NCBI GenBank assembly: GCA_012845835.1
Contig: JABAKD010000012.1
Coordinates: 8,297,973-8,361,972 of the forward strand
Length of the DNA: 64,000 bases
Source of the DNA: Undaria pinnatifida
Taxonomy: Eukaryota > Sar > Phaeophyceae > Laminariales > Alariaceae
Reading direction: 5' to 3'
Positions 34,601 through 46,600 of this stretch are shown here, piece by piece. The notes beneath the pieces are model-generated. The model ran no database searches. It saw only the letters and a program-made list of their open reading frames with translations, and was not told the DNA's origin. The position numbers and the translations under genes are program-made. The stretch's first letter is position 1. Each line of letters starts with the position of its first letter.

Positions 34601-37600
34601 TATGGTGTTGATTTTGATGCAGAGGGCCATTGTGTTGTGCGTTTAGCGCTCTTGACTCTGCCTTTTCGTCATGTTGTGCAGGATAATACAGGGGTGAATC
34701 GGGTAAGTACCGGGGCTACTCTGTACGCACAGAGTTCTGTAACACCCGCCTGTACTCTACAGAATAGTTCTGTGTCGTCCACTCACAATACCCTACGTTC
34801 ACAGAAAGTTCTGTATCATCCCCCGTACCCTACATAATTATTCTGTGCATTTTGTACATCCCCCGTACCCTACAGAATAGTTCTGTGTGATGCTGTGATG
34901 CCTCCGTACCCTACAGAATAGTTCTGTGATGTCCATCACAATACCCTATCTGCACAGAAAGTTCTGTATCATCCCCCCGTACCCTACAGGATTATTCTGT
35001 GCGTTCTGTAACAGCCCCCGTACCCTACAGAATTATTCTGTGCGTTTTGTACATCCCCCGTACCCTACAGAGAGTAGCGGTACCCTACAGAACCCACCCG
35101 TGGAAACATAGATGTACCACGCAGCTTGCAAAGTTGAGTTTCAACCATTCAATCGGTCGTACTCACAGCTGACGTTTTTCAATATATATAAAATGTACCT
35201 GGTATATCGATTTTTTGAAGAGGATTATTTTTTTCCCCGATGACACCTAGATTCACCAACGAAAACCAGGCTTATCAGCTGACAGTCCATCTACTCCACC
35301 ACAAAGTCACATTGCTACCTATTTTTTTTCAACAAATAAATATTGATTTTTCATGAGGATCATTTTTGTTTCGATGACACCCGGATTCGAACCAACGAAG
35401 GTCACCAGGATGATCAGCGGACAGTCTATGTACTAGACCACAATATGTCACAGCAGCAGTGGTGTATCTACCAGTGCTATTTTTTTACAAGTATATATCA
35501 ATTTTTTCATGGGGTTTATTTTTTTTTCATTCGTATGACCCCTGGATTCAACCAACGAAAACCAGGCTTATAAGCGGGCAGTCTATCTACTAGAAGACCA
35601 CAAAGTAACATTGATATCTATTATTTTTCTTTTGAGCATCATTTTTTTTCCCCGATTGAACCGGGATTCGAACCAACGAGAAGACCTTGAGGCTTAGTCT
35701 ATAGTACATACCCGTACTACTACATCAGGTTAGTACATACCATCAGGTACTACGCTGTTGGATCACAATGCACGCCCAGCTCAGATCAGTTCGGCTATAT
35801 ATAGCCCAGCAGCGCAGCGTAGCGCCGTGCGGAGCCGTGCGGTGCGGTGCCGTGCCCTTCGCTGTGGTGCTGTGTGGTGCTGCGGTGCGTGCTTTTCGAA
35901 TATAGAGCAGTACCGGGTATAATACGTGTCGTTCTGTATTATTTTTCTTCTTTTTTCTTTTTCTACATGTATTTGATCTTTCACGGCCCCCTGTTTTTTC
36001 CCCACGCCAATTACCCCCGTACTGCCGATCAGAACGTAACACCGGTAACAAAAGCACACAGCACAGCTGAGCACAACAGGGCAATTTTCTCTAAGCAGCT
36101 CTTGGCATTATCAAATCGCTGTTCGCACCAAATCATGGGCCTCTTTCTTTCTGCCCCCTTTACATGTTTTTGGTTGCATTCTTCCTCGCCTTGCGCGAGC
36201 GTAGCGGGCGGCGTCAGCCGCCCGCGGAGCGGAGCCCTTGTACATATTACTTTCTTGAACAGATACGAAGTAAAAGCATGCTACACTGGGGAGGACAGTA
36301 CTTCGGGGGGAAAAATCACCTATGAGATCATACCAGGTAAGGTTGACAGTTACGCGTATACCAAGAAATTGAGAAAAGATACATCGACAATTATATCCTA
36401 TCCGAGAATCTTCCTCTATAGTCGTCATATTCGATACTTGGCCCTTTTACCGCTGTAAAAAGCTATCCTACACTAAATCCAACAAGTTTGACCCAAAATA
36501 AAGGGTGCAACTTCTAAAGGGGTGAATCTATGCCGATGCGCCGAGGTTGAGTAGCATCCCCGGATGCTCTCGCTCACTTTCTCGATGCTCCACCTAACCG
36601 TGGAGGGGTCTCTCCTTACCTAAAACTAAAACAGCAAAAGCTTCCCCGATGAAGGGGGGTGTACGATTTAAGAAGGGGGTGAGTCAGGCGAAGCAGAACA
36701 TTATGAAACCGATATGTCGCTCTTAAATGGAGTTTTTAGTAAACCCGGGCCAAGCCGCTTGACCTCTCTTAAATCGAGCTATCGTACATCGCAGCCCTCC
36801 CGGCAGCGGGTTACAACCCTCTAGGTGCACATTTGAACATTTCAACCACCCAAAACCACCAAAAAGCGCCATTTTCTCTACAGTCTGGGGAAGAGCGAGC
36901 GTGCAGCAATATAATACGAGTAGCAACATCGCCATTCTGTATTTGGTAGTGAACTAGATTGAATATGCGTGATATTGCGAGGTTTTAGATACTTTTGGGG
37001 GGGGGGGGGGGTTCGTGAAATTCGTGTGCTTTTCGCGTAATTAGGTTGCGATTTCGCGGAAGTTCGAGCGAGTCCGTGTGATTTTGCGTGACGTGTCAGT
37101 GTAGCTCCGAACGTCGCGCTTCGGACACCGCCCTATACAAACTTGCTATTAATAGTAGCCCGCGCTGCTTCGTGTGATCGATTCTGTAATCGTAACTGTT
37201 TTCAACATATTTTCCCCTTCAAGTCCCAAAGAGAATTGAGCTACGAAGCGCGTTACTTCGGACCTCTCCGGGAGTAGGGGCTCCATGATGCCACTCGTGC
37301 AAATGTACTACAGTAGCAGTAATATCTTGTTACTATCACAGTACAAAAAACAAAAAACAAAGTCGTGATACTGAGGAATCACCTGGCGCGAATGCTGCAA
37401 CCGGTCCATCCACGGCAATCCTCCCAACGGTCTACTATTAATAATGCAAATGCTTTTACGTACGGTAAATTTACCCTTGGTAATTATTATTAATGAGAAC
37501 GCTTCCAATTTCCAACGGCCCATGAATGCACAGGCTTTCCAGTGATGAAGGCATTCCAGCGCTTCCAACGGCCCGGAATTGATAACGCCTCTAGATGTCC

Positions 37601-40600
37601 ATCAATGATAGTGCTCCCAACGGTCCAACAACGCAATTTCTTCCAATGGTCCATTCATCAAAACGCTTCCAACAGTAACATCCGCCAGTAATCGCGGTTA
37701 GTTTTGGCGACCCTCGGTGCCCCGTAGCAAAATCGTGGTTTGCCGTACAAACCGCGGCAATCTGTGTTAAACAGCGGTGAACATTATGGAGTGGACCGTG
37801 GTTAACCAAGGTAAGCTATCGTCGTCCATGGTTAACCGTGTGAAACCGTGGCGAAGCTTACCTCGTCGCTGTCGAGGTCGGAGTCCTCGAACACGCTCGC
37901 CGCGTTGAAGAGCGTCTCCGCCGCCTTGGTCAGCTGTGCGGTATCATTCATACGGTACATACATGGTATTTATCATACAAGGAACAAAAGGAGCATAGAA
38001 TACACAGTCACAGTTCTTGATCTATATGATCCACATATGTACTTCAGAGCAGACATTATCCCTGGTCTAAATGATCTTCATGGCCGATAGTTCGTGTTGG
38101 CGGGTGAGCAGGTTAAGGACAGTTTTCTCGGTTGGATCTACACAGGTCCTGCACCACATATCGCATCGACAGATAAAGTATCTATATGACCTAAGCGATC
38201 TAGAATATCTACATCGTGATCTGTCCGATGTGTGTAAATAATAGTTAGTCACTAGACACCCTGTCAGGACCCAGCAAGTGCGACCTGAAAAACCGTCAAG
38301 CGCAGTATTACTAACCTTTCAGGAAGAGCAAACAACATTTTGTGAATAGTACAAGTATCAATATCACGCTGAATATCACGCTGCGCGCTTGTCGTCTAAT
38401 AATCCCCTCCCATCGCACTTCGGACACGCCTTCTAACCCAGCAGCCCGGGCTGTTCGGTCTGGCCGATGCTGTACCCGCCAGAATAGATTCAATCAACAG
38501 TCTTACCTTCTCAAGGCCCACAGGGGTACGTTAAAAAAAAACTAAAAAAAAACACCAGTCGCTACGAATGCTATGTAGATCACGCCCCTGTCCACACCCC
38601 ACCCCATCCCATCCCAAACCGCAACTGCCACGCTTAGCACCGCCTTTACAATTAAGATGAAACAAAATTACCGACAACTGCCGACGTAGGTACAACCAGC
38701 GAATTGACGGTTGCCCCGCCGATCGCCCGCAATACTACTTTTACGCGTGCCTGGAGACCGTTAATCGGCTGGAAAGGTGAGGGAGCGACTGTTACTGGTT
38801 AGCGGTCCAAAACAGCCGCATCCTCGTTTTCGGGGCATGTTTTACTTGAAATTAGTGTCGGATAATTGTTGCGTCAACTAAAGGGGCTGAGACGGTACAC
38901 GCGCTCACGGTGGTCTAATCCTGTCGGGGCTTCACAGGGAAAAAATCACGAATGGAAGCGACGATTGCAGCATCCGTGACACCAAGCAACCCGGTCTGCT
39001 ACGTTAGGTGGCGGCGATTTTGTGTCGAACTCCGACGCAAGTTACCTGCCGCACAGGTTTTTGGCACCGCAGTTTGCTCCACGCTCATACAGTACTATGA
39101 TAAGAGCGCCTGTGTACTTCATGTTATCGCTGTACATGGGCCCAAAGAAGGGTTAAAGTTGTGCCGCCAAAGTGTAAATGTGTGTAGTGCAGTGCTACGA
39201 TAGCGGTGCGGAGGGTACCTCGGTTTGAGAGCATCCCGTGACTATGCCGAAACAGGGGCCCTTAATCCTCCAACAACTGGAAAACCGTTTTTGGGGACAA
39301 AAAATACTTGGATTTAGTATAAGGAGGGGTTCGGGGGCTCTAAAGGGGTTAGCTACACATCGCCCTTGTCTGCAACGCATGTCTTTTAGTATAGCGGGAC
39401 ATGCTGATTCAACCCGAATCGAATACTGCTCACTTGGATGCTCTAAAATTGGGGCACCCACCGTAACAGGCGAATAACACATAATACACCCTGACGCATG
39501 TTTCGCACATGACTAGGGAAGATTCCAAGTGTTCGAAGATCTTCCCTACGGTGCTCCCAACTGGACAAGACCTGCTAAATGCGAAAGACAGCTCACCTCC
39601 TGCACCACTGTCGGGTCGCCGAGCAAAGCGTTGATCTGGTTGGAGAGCATTTCCGGGTGCTCGATGATCTCCATCACCTGCCATGCAGGGCGGCCGCGAT
39701 ATTGCGGGCATATCATACAAGGGTGGCATTATATTCGCGCCACTGCGGGTCCGGCGTGCGGTGGCGGTGGGCCGAGACACGTACTGAAGGTACAGCCAGG
39801 CGCGATATACAGTCCCGTCTTGACCCTTTCAGAGCTGCACCATCGTTTGTGGGGACACACTTCTTGAAAAGTAGAGTACAACACGTACAAACGGCAGAGG
39901 TTAAAGGGAAAAAAACTCCGCCACCACCAACCAAGGCGCACGCATGACCGGAAGGGCTGCAACTCGAACAACAGTCAAAACACGCGCGTTGTCTCTGCCA
40001 CGTACCACACTGCTGTAGAAGGAATCTGAATGCTGTGCAGCAAGCAGTCAGGCAGTACGAACACGCCCCATTATATTTCCGGTGTCACACCGTAAATGAA
40101 ACCCGCCCCCCGCCCCCCACGACTACCGCCCTAACCCGTGTGAACCCCGGGCGCCGGCTCTCATTGCCATCAGCGCTTCGTAGCTGCGCCACGCCATCAA
40201 GGGGAAGTTCGAAGCACACGGTGCGGTCGAGACCAATAAATGGCACGGCCAACCGCGGGCCACACGGTACCTAGAAAGAAATAAGAGCGCCCCCCCCCCC
40301 CCCACCCAAGAGCCAAATACGTGTTCCGTCCTACGGCTGTAGAACACCAATTACTGCAAATTATACCAAAAAAGGTTGAGATTGAACCATTAACCCCTTT
40401 AGAAATGCATCCATGGTTTACGGTACAAATTACTTGGGATTTGGTGTGGGGTATATTTGCAGTTTTAAGAGGGTTTACAAACCGACTCTACGTCCGATTT
40501 AGGTTATCCCCGAAACTACGGTGCAAATTGAGGGAGCGAAAACGGGCGAGGAAGTCTCACAAGGACTATTTGGCTCTACTCATTGGGAACAGCGGGGTAT

Positions 40601-43600
40601 ATCGTCTGCATCGCATGCGCGCCGCGCGCCGCGCTCCTCCGCTATTCCACCATTTCTCGCACGCCCCGCCCCACCTGGTTGAGCTGCTCCCGATCCAAAC
40701 CGATCGTGGTGAGCATATCCTTCAGCATCGCCCTCAGCGTGGCAGGGTCAGACACCTCCATTCGCAGTTTCACAAGCTTCCCGATGGTCTCTGTTGATAA
40801 CCAGAAACAGTTAGCGTCAGGAAGGAGGGGGCGGCGGGTGTGCCGAACGAAGGTGAGCCTCCTCGGACGAGCGAAATGCTCAAGAGTACTTGGTATCAAT
40901 CGCCTGTGAGCGCGTCTTCAACAACACCAAAACCGGCCGGTACCAACACCAACACCAATCACAACATTTCGAGACGAAAAAAAACAAAAACAAAAACATG
41001 AGCGCGTTCAGGAACCCCCCCCCCCCCCAGGCGTTTCCTTCCAACTAATAGTGGGAAAAGCATTTGGCCAGCCGAGCCCCAAACCAATCAGATTTGGCCC
41101 GATCGCTCACTTTCGGCCAGCTCGTAGAATTTGGTCTTGTAGAGAATGGGGCTTCCCTCCAAGGAGATGAGCTCCAATATCTGAACGAACAAAAGACAAA
41201 GCGCGGTGCGCAGAATGGTGAGATCGTCCTATCGACCCTGGTACTAGCACGGGAGTCACCGCCCGATATCGTTTACGAGGATATCCAGCCCGAAGCACGC
41301 GCAATCAAAGTACTACACGTAGCCTGCAAAAATGGCTACATATCGACGAAATTTTCGATTTCACAGCTGATGGGTATTTTTTTTATACTTCGAAGTATTC
41401 TATAAAAACACGACAAAAAAACAGCGTCAGGGGCAGCGCAATGGGGCATCAGGGACCAACAGCGCGTACAAGGAAAATAACGCAAACCTGTCAGCTGCAA
41501 ATGCAAAAGGCGGGCACAAACTACATGGATATCATAGAATTTGATGATGTTGCAGTGAAAAAAAGGCTTAGTATATTATATCCCATGGAGTGGGGCTCCC
41601 TCTATAGTGCCGGTTGAATAGTGCCTACTGCCCGTACAGGGCTGGTGGAGTCGCTTGGCACGACTGTTACCCTCTTGTACTACTGCACTACCAATACCGA
41701 GGTACTCTGCGATGGTGCCGGTGTCCGGTATACTGCCGGCATTGTTGGCTGGCACACACCGGCATTGCTGTAGGGTGGCGACCACTACCTGTACTTCGTA
41801 CAGGATTGGTCAAAACCTTGCAACGGCAAAAAAAATCCTCGCCGAAAAATCGCAAAAAATCCATCGCATTGTGTCGACAACAAAGAAAACGAAGACGAGA
41901 AACAGAATTTTCGAGGAATCTTTCTTGCACCACAGACAGCGCCAGAAGAGGTTTGAGAGCCGATAGCCTTTGCAGCTACCGGCTAGGTAAGGCGGTAAGG
42001 CACCGTGGTTCTATCTCTCCACATCGCTACCCGAGCAATAAAAACAGCCGACGGGGGAAAAAACGCCTAATCGTACAGCTGCAAACCCAAGAAAAAGGAA
42101 GGTTGGAAGGGATACTGCTGTTGTAGCCATAAAAGTCGGATTACAAAATGTGTTGGATGCGTACATGTACATATAAAAACACGAAGGATAACACGTACGA
42201 AGGGTGAATATCTTCTCGGCGGGAGGCATGCTTTCCCCCCCGAGCATCAAATTGGATTAAGAGATAGATACGACGAAGATAGACTACGAAATACGATACA
42301 CTGAACTGCACCGAACGAAAAAAATAAAGACGAATTGGAGCGATCTACTACTGGTGTAATACGCGTTCTTGTGGACGTACTCGTATGTTGCTCGTCTTGC
42401 AGCCTTCATAATCTTGTCGCATCACATCCTTAACAACTCCTAAATTTTTTATTATTTTTTTTATATCCTCCGGCGGATGTGGAAAATTAAAGCTTCAGCT
42501 TACCACACTTCCACGTATTTTCATACGCGTCGTGTGTCGATTTAACTCAGTTGCTTTCGGAGCCCAACGCTAGCTGGCGCACCCTTCGGATCCCATTGTA
42601 GGTATAGCGTGAGCTGTCTCTATCAGTGGTCTTCGCTATCGTTTGACTTTCTTTTCATTTTTTTAGTTGGACACTATTAATACCCCAGCGATGTAGTCCG
42701 AAAAGTAAATACCCTACAAAGTAACCTAAAAAAAGGTGGAATGAGGAATACGACAAAGGCTGATCGAGAAATACGATAAAACGTTGTTTCATATATTCAA
42801 CAATGTTGTATATATAAAAGCGATGCAGAGTAAGAGCTTGGACACTGCCGTACGAAGAAGTGCAGCCGAATATCTCACCTGTTATATAACAGGAAACAAC
42901 GTAACAAGAAAGGCAGGGTGATATTTCCAGGGTCATAATAAATCAGGGAACCGTTACACTGAAGTTGGCGCAAATCGCTCCCTCTCCCAAGTAATAATCT
43001 CAGCCTGGGCCAACGCTTCCGTTTGCTACTAGGTGTCCTGTACCGTACAACCATAAAAACTGCATATAACTCACGTCGTCCTTCTCAACGGAAATCATGC
43101 TCTCGTCTCCGAGCATAGCGTTCAGCCCGGAAGATGCGAGCAACCCCCCGATCACCCCGGGCTCGGCGAACTGCCCGAGCCACTGGACGCACGTAGCACA
43201 ATCGCGAGGAACAAACAAAAGAGTGTGGGGGGGGGGCGCGGGGGGTAAGCAAACGAAGCCCGTCAGAGTTCCATGTCGTGTGCACAGGGCCAACTCTTCT
43301 TACTCTGTATTGGCGGTGGACATCTCTAGCTCGTAAATTTGTGACCGAATCGGAATCGGCAAGGACACTGGATGGGCTGGACGTCCATTTGTAGAAATCA
43401 AGGTTTCGTGTTACGAATTCATGGGACACACCACCAAGAGCGGCACCGGTCGTTCTCTAGCGCCACCAAAGTACTGCTCTAACCTAAAACACGCACGCGT
43501 CCTCTTGAGCCAAAAAACAATCGCTACCGGCCAACACGCCTTGGGTCTTCCTTTTGTGACCCCTTTCCCTTAAGTCAGAACGATATATATCGCGCGAAAC

Positions 43601-46600
43601 GCCTCCGGTCCCCCGTCTGCGACTCCGACATTGGTTTCGCCGTTGAAACATCCACAGACTTTGCACGAAATCGACGCTATATAGCAGCCAAAACGCATTG
43701 GTTGGTATTGCGGTAAGATACAAAATGGTTATATTTGATACCTGGCATGCTATTATAATACATGACGAATGAGTCTCTAATTTACGATGACGCCAACATT
43801 AGTAGGGATTCTTTTCCAGCCTCGCGTGCCCGATTTTTCCACGTGCCGTCCGACCACCCGATCTTCCAAAAATAACAACAAATAATAATGAAACGTGTAT
43901 TTGTGACAGATGACACCGCAACGCCATTATAGCACCACAGACGTCTGTACCAGCAAGGTTGTGTGTTGTGTTGTGTTGTGCTGTGTTGTGCTGTGTTGTG
44001 TTGTGTTGTGTCATGTTGTGTTGTGTTGTGTTGTGCTGTGTTGTGTTGTGCTATGTTGTGTTGTGCTGTGTTGTGTTGTGCTATGTTGTGTTGTGTTGTG
44101 TTGTGTTGTGTTGTGTTGTGTTGTGTTGTGTTGTGTTGTGTTGTGTTGTGTTGTGTTGCGTTGCGTTGTGTTGCGTTGCGTTGCGTTGCGTTGCGTTGAG
44201 CTGACGACAATTACAAATAGCTGCCAGAATAAGACCAGCGCGTGCGCGCGTTATTGGTAGTAACGGCTCACCTCCTCGTCCTGGATGGTCTCGATGACGA
44301 CATCGATCAAAGACGTGCACAGCTCGGACAGGCTCAACTTCGACAGGTCGGCGTCGGCCAGCGCCGCCAGCGCTTGTCTGCAGTGCCGCAATCAGCGAAA
44401 ATAACAACCGAGACCCGTCGCGTCGGGAGGGGGGGAGGGAGGGGGTGGGGGGGGGGGGGGGGGGTGAGGTGGGGGGAGGAGTGGATAGGGGGGGGCGGGG
44501 CGAGGGCATACGTCGGTAAAGTCACATGATCGGTCACGCGTGCGGTGCAAAATCAATATCTTCCCGACAGAACACGAACACGTGACAACGTGAAACAATG
44601 ACAAGCGCACTGGCGGCCGCGGAAGCGTAGAGCCGCTCAAAACAAACACACGCCACATCAAGGTGCGCAACTCCCGCCCACCGGACGAAGCACGGTAGAA
44701 AACATCGGATAGGCCAGTAGCGCCGATAAATTGGTACACAGCCCCAGCCTTTGCCGGTCAGCACGTCGACAGGAATGGAGGGGAATACCCCTAACTACGC
44801 GTACCGAGAATAAAAAATATGAGCACAAAAGGTCGACAATGCAAGTACACACAAGTGGAGAAGGAGAGAGAGAAGATACCTCCGGTAGCCGAGGAGGTGC
44901 TCGTTCGACAAGCACAAACAACAAAAAGCGAGCGGGGGCGTTCCGGCGAGTGGGATGCAATACGATAGCACAAACAGACTCAACGCGCGTGCCACATCAT
45001 CCAGATGAACAACAAAAAACACACACACAAAAAACACACTCACAAGCGAAATCACAGAGCTGAAACATAAAACGCAGCGTACAAGACAAGCAACACGGTA
45101 ACAGAGGTTAGCCAAGTCCTCCTCTCACCCGATATCGTCAGCGATCCCAGGAGCCGCACGCCCCGCACCCCCCGCACCCTCATCAGACGCGCCCGCCCTC
45201 TGCAAGAGGCGCTCGAACTCCCCCGCCTGCCGTCGCGACCGCGCCCGTCGTCACATGAGGTCCAGATAATCGGTTCAGCACGAGGTGTGGCCGGGAGCAC
45301 CACGTGCAATAGGCCGGGAGCATGAGTAACCGGCAACAGCGAAGAAACGGCAAACCATCTAAATATATACCTGGTATATGGTATCAGTCAAACGTACGTA
45401 CGGGGTGTGCTGTCGCGTCATCCCTGTATAGTCCTGTATTGCCCTCTATAGTGCTGGGTAGGGGTTGCGCTTTTAGCGCCAAAAGAGGTATACCAGTCCG
45501 GTTGAGCTATCTCAAGTAAGGACCTACCGGTTAGTCTAAAGTCCGGTAATATCACGAGTATAACTTGTTTTAGGACTAGGGCATAGAAGCTCGGTGGGGT
45601 TGCGCGAACGAATGCCTTCGAAGTAATGTTTTGGGTGAGATACTGAGATCACATTACGTCACATCACATCACATCACAACGTGCTTTCGATATACCCAAC
45701 GACACCAGCACAGTCAGTATCCGGCCTGATTATTCATGCTAGAGAGAGACGATGCTCAATGTTCCGTGGTTACTAGACAGTTCATCCACCAAGAGTAAAA
45801 ACAGTAAATAGCTATGCTAGTTGTTGTTCATAGCAAAACCAAAAATGCAAGAATGGAAAATATAAGGACACGCGACCATGTACGCTATTAATATTAATAA
45901 TGTAAAAATAAAGTCACGTGACCACGCACGCTACAGCCGTCTGCTTGTGTGGGGGGGTGTTTGCCGAACGGACGATATTATGCGGTAGGCGGAAGACGGA
46001 TGGCCTATCGCCGACAGATCGCTGGGGGGCCGCCTCCACGCCCGATTAGTCCGGTCCGTCCTGCACATGAAGTATTAACATGATTCCTCTTGGCCACCTC
46101 GATCAGGTCGACTACACACCGCTACTGCTGTCCCGGCGTACGAACGCTGTTCGACGACAGCAAAACGAAAACCAACGTCGCTTGAGTCCCCGAGTCAATT
46201 CCCCCCGACTCGGGCAACCTCTCCCTCGCTTCCCTCTCTCGTGTACGAGTAGTACTATCGTGGACATAGAGGATGCAACGGTGGCGTGGGCATGAGTCGA
46301 TACTAAATGCCTACCTAAAAGGCAACAGTTCTGGGATAATTATTGTGAGAGCGAGAACTCTGCACTAAACCACCCTGCTCCCACTCGGAAGCCTTCGTTA
46401 CAACCATTCGGAAGGGAAGTTTCTAGGAGCTTTGCTTGGAGCGGTTTTGCCTCGATTTGGAGGCTGGCTGTAGCCGTCGATGTGGGACAATGGAGCACAA
46501 GCAGTGGGCCCTGCTGGCGTGTATACGAATATCCAGGGCCAGTTTGAAGGGATCAGGCCCGGGTGGGGCTAGGTCGGTGTGGGATCACGGTGCCAAGCGG

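Noticed and set aside
35847-36458. 203-codon plus-strand ORF
   Set aside because: No domain, low-complexity start, crosses a GC hairpin and lies in an intron; chance ORF.
43910-44260. Long ORFs on both strands rich in Cys/Val or Thr/Gln/His
   Set aside because: They are translations of the TTGTG microsatellite.
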